From positions 433,884-497,883 of the forward strand of contig NZ_JAAEDL010000001.1 in NCBI RefSeq assembly GCF_018129005.1: 64,000 bases of DNA, given 5' to 3'. A model generated the notes under the pieces. That model saw nothing but the letters and a program-made list of their open reading frames with translations. It did no database searches and was not told the origin of the DNA. Source of the DNA: Neoroseomonas eburnea. Lineage in GTDB: Bacteria; Pseudomonadota; Alphaproteobacteria; Acetobacterales; Acetobacteraceae. Shown here piece after piece: positions 26,605 through 37,601 of this stretch; within the stretch, counting starts at the first letter, position 1; each line of letters opens with the position of its first letter. The position numbers and the translations under genes are program-made.

Positions 26605-27582
26605 ATGGCGGATCGGATCGGCCTCGGCATCGTCGGCTTCGGCATCATGGGCGAACGGCTTGCCCGCTTTGCCGCGGATCATGAGCAGGTGCGCCTCATC
26701 GGCGTGTGGGACCCGGCGCCCGAGGCCGCGGCGCGGCTCGCCGCCGCGGTGCCGGGCGTGCCGATGCTCGGCTCGGCGGAGGAAGTGATCGCCGTCTGCG
26801 ACTGCCTCTACGTCGCCTCCCCGCCGGCCTTCCACCTGGCGCATGCCAAGGCGGCCTTCGCCGCGGGCAAGGCGGCCTTCCTGGAAAAGCCGCTGGCGGT
26901 GAATCCGGAAGAAGCGCGCGCCTTCGTCGCTGCCGCGGAAACCTCCGGCGCACGCGGGGCGGTGAACTTCCCGATGGCGTCCTCGCCGGCGGTCGCGCAG
27001 TTGACCGCCTGGCGCGCGGCCGGCGCCGTCGGCACGCCGCGGGAGCTCTCCGTCACCGTCGCCTTCGCCGGCTGGCCGCGTTCCTGGCAGCGCGACGCAG
27101 CGTCGTGGCTCGACAAGCCGGAACAGGGCGGCTTCACGCGGGAAGTCGTCTCGCATTTCCTGTTCCTGACGCGGCGGCAGCTCGGGCCGATGGTGCTGGA
27201 GGCCGCGCGCGCGACCTTCGCCGTGCCAGGCCATTCCGAGACCGCCATCGCCGCGCGTCTCACCGCCGGCGGCGTGCCCGTGGCGCTGTCGGGCGGCGTC
27301 GGCACGACGCTCGCCGACGACCACAATGCCTGGGTGCTGGAAGGCCCGGCCGGCGCGATCCGCCTGCGCGACTGGTCCTTCGCGGAACGCCGCGGCGCCG
27401 ACGGGGTCTGGTCGCCCGCGCCGGACGCGCTGCCGAACGAGCGCATGCGCCCCATGGTGCTGCGCCGCCAGCTCGACGGCGTTGCCGCCATGACGCGCGG
27501 CGAGCCGCACCACCTCGCCACCCTGCGCGAGGCGCTGGAGGTGCAGGAGGTCGTCGAGGCGGTGCTCGCCGCGCGGGGCTGA
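26605..27582 (+). CDS. Gfo/Idh/MocA family NAD(P)-dependent oxidoreductase
   Basis: A 325-residue oxidoreductase with N-terminal Rossmann motif GLGIVGFGIMGERLARF, the substrate-side AAFLEKPLAVNPEEA containing the conserved EKP lysine, and a C-terminal alpha/beta domain. Such enzymes oxidise or reduce sugars, inositols or their derivatives. GGAGGG lies just upstream of ATG 26605. The next gene, pobA, is convergent and ends 5 bp away, so this gene is probably monocistronic. Substrate unknown. Confidence 0.86.
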   Translation: MADRIGLGIVGFGIMGERLARFAADHEQVRLIGVWDPAPEAAARLAAAVPGVPMLGSAEEVIAVCDCLYVASPPAFHLAHAKAAFAAGKAAFLEKPLAVNPEEARAFVAAAETSGARGAVNFPMASSPAVAQLTAWRAAGAVGTPRELSVTVAFAGWPRSWQRDAASWLDKPEQGGFTREVVSHFLFLTRRQLGPMVLEAARATFAVPGHSETAIAARLTAGGVPVALSGGVGTTLADDHNAWVLEGPAGAIRLRDWSFAERRGADGVWSPAPDALPNERMRPMVLRRQLDGVAAMTRGEPHHLATLREALEVQEVVEAVLAARG

Positions 27583-27587
27583 ACGGT

Positions 27588-28760
27588 TCAGCCCAGCGGC
27601 AGGCCGACGTAGTTCTCGGCCAGCGTGGTCTGCGCGGCGACCGAGCCGGCGAGGTAGTCGAGCTCCGCGATGCGGATGTGCTCCTCGAAATCGTCCTGGC
27701 CATCGTAGCGGTGCAGGAGCTGCGTCATCCACCAGGAGAAACGCTGCACCTTCCAGACACGGTCCAGGCAGGTGGCGGAGTAGCTGTCCATCAGCGCCTC
27801 CCCCCTGCCGGCGAAGAAGGCCTCGAGCGCGCGCACCAGCACGCGCACATCGGCGATCGCGAGGTTCATCCCCTTCGCCCCGGTCGGCGGCACGATGTGC
27901 GCCGCGTCGCCGGCGAGGAACAGCCGGCCGTGGCGCATCGGCTCGGCGATGAAGGAATGCATGGCGGTGACGCCCTTCTGCAGGATCGGGCCGTCCTCAA
28001 GCTCGCCGTCGCGCGCGCCGAGGCGCGTGCGCAGCTCCGACCAGATGCGAGCGTCGGACCATTGCGCGAGGTCCTCCCCCGGCGCGCATTGCAGGTAGAG
28101 CCGGCTGATGCTGGTGCTGCGCATGGTCGCCAGCGCGAAACCGCGGGTGTGGCGGGCGTAGATCAGCTCCTCGGCCATCGGCCGCGCGCGCGCCAGGATG
28201 CCCAGCCAGGCGAAGGGGTAGACGCGATCGAACAGGCGCAGCTCGCCGCCGGGGATCGAAGCGCGGCTGACGCCGTGGAAGCCGTCGCAGCCGGCGATGA
28301 CGTCGCAGTCCAGCGCCTGGTCGCGGCCGTCATGGCGGAAGGTGACGCGCGGGCGGGCGGTGGCCAGGTCGTGCAGCGCCACCCCCGCCGCCTCGAACAG
28401 CAGCGGCAGGCCGGCGGCGAGGCGGATGGCGATCATGTCCTTCACCGCCTCCTGCTGGCCGTAGATGGTCACCACCTTGCCGCCGGTCAGGCCGGAAAGA
28501 TCGATGCGGTGGTCCCGGCCGCCGAAGCGCAGATGCAGCCCGCGATGGACCAGGGCTTCGCGGTGCAGGCGATCGGCGACGCCGGCCTCGCTCAGCGTCT
28601 CGACGGATCCCTGTTCGAGCAACCCGGCGCGGATGCGGCCCTCGACATGGGCGCGCGACCGCGCCTCCAGCACCACGCTGTCGATGCCGCGCTGATGCAG
28701 CATCTGCGCCAGCAGCAGCCCCGCCGGCCCGGCGCCGATGATGCCGACCTGGGTCCGCAT
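27588..28760 (-). CDS. pobA: 4-hydroxybenzoate 3-monooxygenase
   Basis: The 390-residue flavoprotein matches the length and motifs of PobA: GIIGAGPAGLLLAQML (FAD), the RAGLLEQGSVETL segment after it, the CDGFHGVSR DG motif binding NADPH and FAD, and GDAAHIVPPTGAKGMNLA near residue 286. It hydroxylates 4-hydroxybenzoate to protocatechuate with NADPH and O2. No pobR-type regulator and no protocatechuate ring-cleavage genes are in the window. It is divergent from the SBP gene at 28989 across 228 bp. Confidence 0.93.
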   Translation of the reverse strand: MRTQVGIIGAGPAGLLLAQMLHQRGIDSVVLEARSRAHVEGRIRAGLLEQGSVETLSEAGVADRLHREALVHRGLHLRFGGRDHRIDLSGLTGGKVVTIYGQQEAVKDMIAIRLAAGLPLLFEAAGVALHDLATARPRVTFRHDGRDQALDCDVIAGCDGFHGVSRASIPGGELRLFDRVYPFAWLGILARARPMAEELIYARHTRGFALATMRSTSISRLYLQCAPGEDLAQWSDARIWSELRTRLGARDGELEDGPILQKGVTAMHSFIAEPMRHGRLFLAGDAAHIVPPTGAKGMNLAIADVRVLVRALEAFFAGRGEALMDSYSATCLDRVWKVQRFSWWMTQLLHRYDGQDDFEEHIRIAELDYLAGSVAAQTTLAENYVGLPLG

Positions 28761-28988
28761 GCCCGCTCCCCCCTTTCCAGGCGGTATGGGCGATCGGGCA
28801 GCGCCGATGCAAGTGCGCCGATCGGCGGGCCCGCGTGGTCGGATTGGCGACCCTGCACTGGACGGAGGAAGCCGGCCCCGTCACTTGCGGCACTCCGCCA
28901 TCAACGCTTCCGGAGGCGGGCCGAGCCCGGGCTTGCTCCCCGGGCGACTCCGTCCCTAGGCTTTCCCCACGACAGGGAGAATACGGAC

Positions 28989-30536
28989 ATGACCATCGGA
29001 CGACGCTTACTTGGCCAGAGCCTTGCGGCGACGGCGGGCGGCTTGGCGCTGCCGGGGCTGATCGGCGGCCCGGCGCAGGCGCAGCGCGGCACGGACACGC
29101 TCCGCATCGTCTTCCGCGACGCGGTGCCGAACATCGACCCCTATTTCAACAGCCTGCGCATCGGCCTGATCATCGGGCACCAGTACATGGACGGGCTGGT
29201 GCACCGCGACCCGGAGACCTTCCGCATCGTCCCCGCACTCGCCTCCGAGTGGAACTGGGTCAACACCACGACGCTCGACTTCACCCTGCGCCGCGGCGTG
29301 AAGTTCCATGACGGCAGCGACTTCTCGGCCGACGACGTGGTCTACACCGTCAACACCGTCTCCAACCCGGAGACGCGCGTCGCGACGCCGAGCAACTACG
29401 CCTGGATGGACCGCGCGGAGAAGACGGGCGACCACGCCGTCCGCCTGCACCTGAAGCGGCCGACGCCGGCGGCGCTGGACTACCTGGCGCTGGTGACGCC
29501 GATCTGGCCCAAGGCCTATCGCGAGCGCGTCGGCGGCGACGGCTTCGCCCGCGCCCCGGTCGGCACCGGCCCCTATCGCGTGACCAAGGTCGAGGTGAGC
29601 GCGAGCGTCGAGTACGAACGCTTCGACGGCTACTACCAGGGCGGCCCGAAGGGCCGGCCGGCGATCCGCCGCCTGCTGGTGCGCTACATCCCCGATGCGG
29701 CGACGGAGCTGACGGAGCTGCTCGGCCAGCGCACCGACTGGATCTGGAACATGAACCCGGACCAGATCGACAACGTGAACCGCCTGCCCTACCTGCAGTC
29801 GCTGCAGCAGGAATCCATGCGCATCGGCTACCTCTCGCTGGATGCGGCGGGGCGCAGCGGCGCCGGCAACCCGATGACCAACCTGAAGGTGCGCCAGGCG
29901 GTCTGGCACGCCATCGACCGCCAGCAGATGGCCGACCGGCTGGTGCGCGGCGGTTCCCGCGTGCCGATCGCGCCCTGCTACCCGTCCCAGTTCGGCTGCA
30001 ATGCCGATGCCGCGGTGCGCTACGACTACAACCCGGCGAAGGCGCGGCAGCTTCTCGCCGAGGCGGGCTTCGCGAACGGCTTCGACATCGAGCTGACCTC
30101 CTACGTCCAGCCGCGGCAATGGTCGGAGGCGGTGCAGTCCTATCTCCAGGCCGTCGGCATCCGCGCGCGCCTGAACCTGATGCAGGTGGCGGCGCAGATC
30201 CAGCGCGCCTGGCGCGGCGAACTCGCGATGTCGATGGGGTCCTGGGGGTCCTATTCGATCAACGACGTCTCAGCGATCCTGCCGAACTTCTTCGATGGCG
30301 GGAACGACGACTATGCCCGCGATCCGGAGCTCCAGCGCCTGCTGTTGGAAGGCGGATCGACCGCCGACGAGGAGGCCCGCAAGCGCGCCTACGACGCGGC
30401 GATCCGGCGCATCACCGAACAGGCCTACTGGGTGCCGCTGCACACCTACGTCAACACCTACGCCTACCAGAAGCAACTCGACTTCAAGGCCTACCCCGAC
30501 GAGCTGCCGCGCTTCTACCTGGCGAAGTGGAAGTAG
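28989..30536 (+). CDS. peptide ABC transporter periplasmic substrate-binding protein (SBP_bac_5)
   Basis: A 515-residue binding protein with a twin-arginine-like signal (GRRLLGQSLAATAGGLALP) and cleavage near AQAQ. It carries RIVFRDAVPNIDPYFNSLRIG, the conserved RRGVKFHDGSDFSADDVVYT and the FARAPVGTGPYRV motif of cluster C proteins. CAGGGAG precedes ATG 28989. It is convergent with the permease/ATPase operon 30880-34584, which lacks its own SBP gene, so the two probably form one importer encoded on opposite strands. Confidence 0.9.
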   Translation: MTIGRRLLGQSLAATAGGLALPGLIGGPAQAQRGTDTLRIVFRDAVPNIDPYFNSLRIGLIIGHQYMDGLVHRDPETFRIVPALASEWNWVNTTTLDFTLRRGVKFHDGSDFSADDVVYTVNTVSNPETRVATPSNYAWMDRAEKTGDHAVRLHLKRPTPAALDYLALVTPIWPKAYRERVGGDGFARAPVGTGPYRVTKVEVSASVEYERFDGYYQGGPKGRPAIRRLLVRYIPDAATELTELLGQRTDWIWNMNPDQIDNVNRLPYLQSLQQESMRIGYLSLDAAGRSGAGNPMTNLKVRQAVWHAIDRQQMADRLVRGGSRVPIAPCYPSQFGCNADAAVRYDYNPAKARQLLAEAGFANGFDIELTSYVQPRQWSEAVQSYLQAVGIRARLNLMQVAAQIQRAWRGELAMSMGSWGSYSINDVSAILPNFFDGGNDDYARDPELQRLLLEGGSTADEEARKRAYDAAIRRITEQAYWVPLHTYVNTYAYQKQLDFKAYPDELPRFYLAKWK

Positions 30537-30879
30537 GGAGGAGGCCTTGTTTGGCCCTCAGACGCCGGGCGGCGGCCATCCGGCCGCCTTGGCTTCGCGC
30601 GGCCATGTCGCGCCGGCGATCGCGGATGGTCGCGCGCGGTCGCGCTTCGCGCTCCCGGCCCGAGGCTGGCGCCTCGGGCCGCGTTGCCTCTCCATTCCGC
30701 TGTGGGATGCGCCCCCCTGCCCCGGACTCATACCAGCGGCACGAGTCTTTGCCTCGTGCCGAGGCCGCGAATGCGGCCCGCCCGCAGTCCGGCGAAGCCA
30801 AGCAGACCGGAGGTTTGCACCCGGCGCCTGAGGGCAGGAAAAGGCGGATACCAGCGGTCGCGAATGGCGGCCGCTGGTA
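30537..30879. other. 343-bp convergent gap carrying a repeat element
   Basis: No gene is supported here. 30537-30725 is plain G+C-rich DNA between two convergent genes with only short, Arg-rich open frames. From 30729 on lies a palindromic element described separately. No clear terminator with a T run is seen, although the hairpin at 30848-30881 may end transcription from either side. Confidence 0.6.
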
Positions 30880-30882
30880 TCA
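30729..30882 (-). mobile_element. MITE-like palindromic repeat with terminal inverted repeats, copy 1
   Basis: The element is about 154 bp. Its ends are inverted repeats ATACCAGCGGC (30730-30740) and GCCGCTGGTAT (30870-30880). It contains a GGCACGAG / CTCGTGCC hairpin and the stretch GGCGAAGCCAAGCAGACCGG, and aligns over its full length with the reverse complement of 50101-50253. The right end TGATACCAGCGGC supplies the TGA stop of the ABC ATPase gene. No open reading frame for a transposase is present, so it would be non-autonomous. Confidence 0.75.
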
Positions 30883-31829
30883 GGCCAGGTGGCACTCCAC
30901 GAGGCCCGCCTGATCCGTCGCGGGCCTCGGCGCTTCGGTGGAACAGCGCGCGACCGCGATCGGGCAGCGCGGATGGAAGCGGCAGCCGGGCGGGATGTTC
31001 GCCGGGTCGGGCATGATGTCGCCGAGCCCAACATCCGGCACGCCGAGGCCCGGCTCCGGCGTCAGCACTGAAGCGAGCAGCGCCCGCGTATAGGGGTGGC
31101 GCGGCGCGGCGAAGAGTCGCTCGGACTCGCCGCGCTCCACGATGCGGCCGAGATACATCACCGCCACCTCGGTCGCGATGTGCTCGACCACCGCCAGGTT
31201 GTGGCTGATGAACAGGTAGGTCAGGCCGAGCTCGCGCCGCAGCTCCGCCAGCAGGTTGAGGATCTGCGCCTGCACGCTGACATCGAGCGCGCTGGTCGGC
31301 TCGTCGCACACCACGATGCGCGGCCGCAGCACCAGCGCGCGGGCGATCGCCACGCGCTGCCGCTGCCCGCCGGAAAGCTGCGCCGGGAAGCGCGTGCCCT
31401 GGTCCTGCGACAGGCCGACGCGGTCCAGCGCCTCCGCGACGCGGCGCGCGATATCCTCCCGCCCGATGTCGCCCTGCGCGATCAGCGGCATGGCGACGAT
31501 GTCGCGGATGCGGCGGCGCGGGTTGAGCGAGGCGAAGGGGTCCTGGAAGACCGGCTGGATCAGCCGCGCCCGCGCCCGCCGATCCATGCCGCCGAGCCGC
31601 CTGCCATCCACCAGCACGTCACCCGCGCTCGGCTCCAGCAGGCCGAGGATCAGCCGCGCGAGCGTCGACTTGCCGCAGCCGCTTTCCCCCACCACGCCGA
31701 GCACGCTGCCGGCGGGGACGGAGAAGGAGACATCATCCACCGCCACCACATGCTTCGCCGGGGCGAACATCCCCTGGCGCACGCGGAACTCGCGCCGCAG
31801 GCCGCGGACCTCGATCGCCGCAGTGTCGC

Positions 31830-31833
<4 letters not shown>
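30880..31833 (-). CDS. peptide ABC transporter ATP-binding protein (DppF/OppF type)
   Basis: A 317-residue ATPase with Walker A GESGCGKST, signature LSGGQRQRVAIARAL, Walker B IVVCDEPTSALD, switch FISHNLAVVEH and the C-terminal PPGCRFHPRCPIAVARC. The GTG at 31833 overlaps the stop of the DppD-type gene (GTGA), and its own stop codon lies inside a repeat element. It completes the dppBCDF-like operon that starts behind the gamma-glutamyltransferase gene. Confidence 0.92.
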
Positions 31834-32803
<970 letters not shown>

Positions 32804-32807
<4 letters not shown>

Positions 32808-33670
32808 CGCGAGAGGTCCGTGCCCATCATGTCGCGCAGCGCGTCGCCGAGCAGGTTCACGCCCAGCACCAGCACGAACAGCGCCATGCCCGGGATGACG
32901 ATCACCCAGGGGGAGAAGAACATGTAGTCCTTGGCTTCCGAGATCATCAGCCCCCAGGAGGGCAGCGGCGCCGGCACGCCGAGGCCGAGGAAGGACAGCG
33001 CCGCCTCCAGCAGGATGGCGAGCGCCATCTCCAGCGTCGCCACCACGGCGAGGTGCGTGGCGATGTTCGGCAGCACCTCCCGCGTCAGCACCCACCAGCG
33101 GGAGACGCCGGCGCACCAGGCAGCCGCGACATAATCGAGGTTGCGGATCTGCATGGTGGTCGATCGCGCCACCACCGCGAAGCGGTCCCACAGCAGCAGG
33201 CCGAGCACCAGGATCACCAGCATCAGGCTCGACCCGCGCAGCGCCGCGACCGCCAGCGCCACCAGCACGGCGGGGATGGACAGGCGCGTGGTGATGGCGA
33301 AGACCACCGCGTCGTCCACCCTGCCGCCATAGAACCCGCCCAGCACGCCGAGCGTCGTGCCGATGATGCCGGAGGTGATGACCGTCAGCACGCCGATCAG
33401 CATCGAGATCCGCGCCCCGTAGATCAGGCGGGAGAGGTAGTCGCGCCCGAGCTGGTCGGTGCCCAGCAGATTCTGCAGGCTGCCGCCTTCCATGAAGGCA
33501 GGCGGCACGACGCGGCGGTTGAGGTCGATGGCGAAGGGATCATAGGGCACGATCCACGGCGCGAGGACCGCCAGCACAGCGCAGGCGCCGACGATGAAGG
33601 CGCCGACCAGGAAGCCGGGGTTGCGCAGCAGCCGCGCGCCGCGGCCGACGGGAAGCACGGCGCCGCTCAT
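32804..33670 (-). CDS. peptide ABC transporter permease (DppC type)
   Basis: A 288-residue permease with a first helix GFLVGAFIVGACAVLAVLAPWIVPYDPF, the LLGTDQLGRDYLSRLIYGAR motif and an EAA loop around YVAAAWCAGVSRWWVLTREVLPN. It ends with PGMALFVLVLGVNLLGDALRD, usual for DppC. Four-base overlaps with both neighbours show tight coupling in the operon 30880-34584. Confidence 0.92.
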
Positions 33671-34584
33671 CCGGTGCGCAGCCGCGGGTCGAGCACCGCG
33701 TTCAGCAGGTCGGCGGCCAGCGTCAGCCCGATATAGAGCAGCGCCAGCACCAGCACGACCGCCTGCACCACCGGGAAGTCGTTCTTGCTGATGCTCTCCC
33801 AGGCCAGGTAGCCGATGCCGTGCAGCGCGAAGACCGTCTCGATCACGATCGAGCCGCCGAGCATGAAGCCGAGTTGCACCGCGGCGATGGAGACCACCGG
33901 GATCGCCGCGTTGCGGAAGCCGTGCTTGACCAGGATGGACAGGCGCGAGAGCCCCTTGGCCCGCGCGGTGCGGATGTAGTCGGAGGCCAGCGCCTCGATC
34001 ATCCCCGACCGCGTCAGCCGCGTCAGCGACGGAATGGCCGAGAAGGCCAGCACCACCCCGGGCATCACGTAGTGCTCCCAGGACCCGGTGCCGGAGATCG
34101 GCAGCCACCCCAGTTGCAGCCCGAAGACCACCATCAGCACCAGGCCGAGCCAGAAGGACGGCATGGCTTGCCCGATCAGCGCCACCAGCGAGACCGCCCG
34201 GTCCACCCAGGTCCCTTCCCGCACCGCCGCCAGGATGCCGAGCGGCAGGGAGACCACCAGGGCGATGCCCAGCCCGACCAGGCCGAGCGTCAGCGTCACC
34301 GACATGCGGCTGGCGATCAGGTTGGCGACACGGTCACGGAAGAAGAAGCTGTCCCCGAAATCGCCCTGCACGGCGCGGCCCAGCCAGTCGAAATACTGGA
34401 CATGGAGCGGCCGGTTCAGCCCGTAGACCTGCCGGATCGTCTCCACATCCGCCGCCGTGGCATTCGGCCCGGCGATCGAGATGGCGAGATCGCCCGACAA
34501 CCGGGTCAGCAGGAAGGCGAGCGTCAGGACCGTCAGCGCGACGAGCACCGCGACCGTGAAGCGCCGGAGGAAGAAGCGAAGCAT
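33667..34584 (-). CDS. peptide ABC transporter permease (DppB type)
   Basis: A 305-residue permease starting RFFLRRFTVAVLVALTVLTLAFLLTRLSGD, with the usual large periplasmic loop, and the EAA loop YIRTARAKGLSRLSILVKHGFRNAAIP. It begins 48 bp downstream of the gamma-glutamyltransferase stop on the same strand, so all five genes are probably one transcript. Six transmembrane helices are expected. Confidence 0.92.
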   Translation of the reverse strand: MLRFFLRRFTVAVLVALTVLTLAFLLTRLSGDLAISIAGPNATAADVETIRQVYGLNRPLHVQYFDWLGRAVQGDFGDSFFFRDRVANLIASRMSVTLTLGLVGLGIALVVSLPLGILAAVREGTWVDRAVSLVALIGQAMPSFWLGLVLMVVFGLQLGWLPISGTGSWEHYVMPGVVLAFSAIPSLTRLTRSGMIEALASDYIRTARAKGLSRLSILVKHGFRNAAIPVVSIAAVQLGFMLGGSIVIETVFALHGIGYLAWESISKNDFPVVQAVVLVLALLYIGLTLAADLLNAVLDPRLRTG

Positions 34585-34632
34585 CCCGGCAGCGAGCCTA
34601 GGCGGGGCTCGCGCGCTGCGGCAAGCCCGGCG

Positions 34633-36240
34633 TTACCAGGCCGCCGCCCAGCCGTCCCTCCGCGGGTCGGAAGCCGCCATGCGCACGCCGTTCTCCAGCA
34701 CGCGGATGGCCTCGACGCTGCAGGCGCCTTCCAGGTCGCCCACCACCTTCACCGCGTGGCCGCGCTCGCGCAGGCCGGCGATGGCGGCCTCCCCCGCGCC
34801 GCTCTCGATGGTCAGCACGTCGCCGCCGCCATGCGGGTAGTTGGATTCCTGGCCGGGCTGGGAGGAGGTCCAGCGCGGCGCCTCCAGCGCCTGCTGCGGG
34901 TCCATGCCGAAGACGGCGCAGGCGACCAGCACCTGGAAATTCACCTGCACCTGGTTGTCGGCGCCCGGCGTGCCGAACACCATCCAGGGCTTGCCGCCCT
35001 TCATCACCATCGGCGCGTTCATGGTGTGCCGCACGCGGCGGCCGGGGGCGAGCGCGTTCGCATGGCCCTCGTCCAGATGCCAGTAGGACATGCGGTTGTT
35101 GAGCAGGATGCCGGTGCGCGGCCCCGTCACGCCCGACCCGAAGGCCGAGTTGATCGACTGGATGGCGGAGACGGCGTTGCCCTCCGCATCCACCACGCAG
35201 AAATAGGTGGTGTCGGCCTCGGCCATGGCGCGCACGGGCAGCTGCGCGGCGCGCTCCCCGATCGCGGCGGCATGCGCGGCGCGGCGCGCGTCGGAGAGCA
35301 GGCCGGCGAAGTCCGGCGCCGCCTTCCCCGCTTCGGTCTCGCGGTCGAGGAAGGCGCGCTTCTTCGCCTCCACCATCAGGTGGATCAGTGCCGCGCTGCC
35401 CCAGCCGAGGGCGGCGAGGTCCTTCTCCTCGACGATGCGCAGCATCTGCAGCAGGGCGAAGCCCATCGACGGCGCGGGGGTCTGCCGCACCTCGAAGCCG
35501 CGCCAGGAAATGCCGATCGGCGGGGCGTGCAGCGGCGCGACGGCAGCGAGGTCCGCTCCCGCCACCAGCGCGCCGACATCATCCATGTCGGCGGCGAGGT
35601 CGCGCGCCAGGCCACCGCGGTAGATGTCTTCCGGTCCCGCCGAGGCGAGCCGCTGCAGCGTCGCCGCCAGCGCCGGCTGCGTGACCAGCTCCCCGAGCGC
35701 CGGCGGCGCGCCGCCGGCGAGGTAGATGGCGCGGCTGGCCGGGTCGGGCTCCAGGCGCCCGCGGTTCTCGCCGATGAAGTGGCGCAGCGCATGGGTGGCG
35801 GCGAAGCCGTCGCGCGCCGCCTCGATCGCCGGGCCGAACAGCGTGCCCCAGCCCCTGGCGCCGTGCGCCGCGTGCAGTGCCGCGAGGCCCGCCACCTTGC
35901 CCGGCGTCTGGACGGAGAGCGGTCCGTGGACGGGAATGCCGCCCTCGGCGCGATAGCGCGCGATGGTCGCGGCGGCCGGCGCCTGGCCGGTGCCGGCATA
36001 GGTTTCGGCCCTGCCCGTTTTCGCCGACCAGTGGTGGTAGAAGCCGTCGCCGCCGAGGCCCGACATGTGCGGCTCGACCACGCCCAGCGTCAGGGAGACG
36101 GCAACCGCCGCATCCGCCGCCGAACCGCCGGCGCGCAGAACTTCCATGCCCGCCGCCGTCGCGACCGGGTGGTTGGTGGCGACCGCGCCGCGGCGACCCA
36201 TGATCAGCGGTCGGTGCGCCCGGATGCCCTCATAGGCCAT
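34633..36240 (-). CDS. gamma-glutamyltransferase family protein
   Basis: A 535-residue Ntn-hydrolase of the gamma-glutamyltranspeptidase family. The autoprocessing site is Thr344-Thr345 in EADTTYFCVVDAEGNAVS, where Thr344 becomes the nucleophile, followed by SAFGSGVTGPRTGILLNNRM. The N-terminal half has AVATNHPVATAAG and EPHMSGLGGDGFY. No signal peptide is visible, unlike secreted GGTs, so the protein may stay in the cytoplasm. Its lead position in a peptide ABC operon suggests hydrolysis of imported gamma-glutamyl compounds such as glutathione (inference). Confidence 0.88.
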   Translation of the reverse strand: MAYEGIRAHRPLIMGRRGAVATNHPVATAAGMEVLRAGGSAADAAVAVSLTLGVVEPHMSGLGGDGFYHHWSAKTGRAETYAGTGQAPAAATIARYRAEGGIPVHGPLSVQTPGKVAGLAALHAAHGARGWGTLFGPAIEAARDGFAATHALRHFIGENRGRLEPDPASRAIYLAGGAPPALGELVTQPALAATLQRLASAGPEDIYRGGLARDLAADMDDVGALVAGADLAAVAPLHAPPIGISWRGFEVRQTPAPSMGFALLQMLRIVEEKDLAALGWGSAALIHLMVEAKKRAFLDRETEAGKAAPDFAGLLSDARRAAHAAAIGERAAQLPVRAMAEADTTYFCVVDAEGNAVSAIQSINSAFGSGVTGPRTGILLNNRMSYWHLDEGHANALAPGRRVRHTMNAPMVMKGGKPWMVFGTPGADNQVQVNFQVLVACAVFGMDPQQALEAPRWTSSQPGQESNYPHGGGDVLTIESGAGEAAIAGLRERGHAVKVVGDLEGACSVEAIRVLENGVRMAASDPRRDGWAAAW

Positions 36241-36289
36241 GATTCAGTCCCCTGCCTGCGCTCGCGATCCGCGAGCGGCCCTGGGGAAG

Positions 36290-36450
36290 GCTACGCCAGT
36301 GCCGGGGGGAGGCCCAGGGCAGGAAGGTCGGGGGGAGAGAACTCCCCCCGAATCCCCCCTCCTTCTTTGGATACCTGGTGCTGTCCGTCGCGGCCGGCAC
36401 CCGGAAGCCAAAGAAGGGAGGGGGAGCGGGGGAGGTTCCCCTCCCCCGCC
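36290..36450. repeat. nested hairpins between the min operon and the gamma-glutamyltransferase gene
   Basis: TCGGGGGGAG (36328-36337) pairs with CTCCCCCCGA (36342-36351). Then CCCTCCTTCTTTGG (about 36355-36368) pairs with CCAAAGAAGGGAGGG (about 36410-36424) around a 40-base loop, a variant of the CCAAAGG family seen elsewhere in the window. This gap also has to hold the promoter of the minus-strand transferase operon; none is clearly visible. Confidence 0.65.
36426..36449 (-). terminator. terminator-like hairpin behind minE
   Basis: GCGGGGGAGG at 36426-36435 pairs perfectly with CCTCCCCCGC at 36440-36449 across a TTCC loop. On the minus strand it starts nine bases after the minE stop codon. 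The stem is very stable, but no T tract follows, so it may need other factors to terminate. Confidence 0.6.
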
Positions 36451-36457
36451 CTTTCTC

Positions 36458-36744
36458 TCACCGCGCCTGCGCCGCCACCCGCATCGCTGCCGGCGCCGGC
36501 AGTTCGATCTCGATCGCCAGCGTGGACATGTCCCCGCCCCGATCAAGGTTCACATTCACCTTCCCCGGATCGATCGCGACGTAGCGCGCGACCACGGCGA
36601 CGAGTTCCTGCTGCAGCTTCGGCAGGAAATCCTCCCGCGTGCGCCCGATCCGTTCGTGCGCCAGCACGATCTGCAGGCGTTCCTTGGCGGCGGAGGCGCT
36701 GGTCTCCTCCCTGCGCTTGCCGCGGAAGAAGTCGATCCAGGACA

Positions 36745-36745
<1 letters not shown>
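36458..36745 (-). CDS. minE: cell division topological specificity factor MinE
   Basis: A 95-residue protein of the normal MinE size. The N-terminus SWIDFFRGKRRE is the amphipathic membrane-binding helix, ERLQIVLAHERIG is the MinD-binding segment that stimulates its ATPase, and DFLPKLQQELVAVVARYVAID plus VNVNLDRG form the dimerising domain. It makes the Min system oscillate so that the septum forms at midcell. ATG 36745 overlaps the minD stop by one base; a GTG one codon upstream is the alternative. Confidence 0.95.
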
Positions 36746-37563
<818 letters not shown>

Positions 37564-37601
37564 GTCCCCTGCCTCCTACGTAGTCCCCTGTGGCGGCGCG
37601 T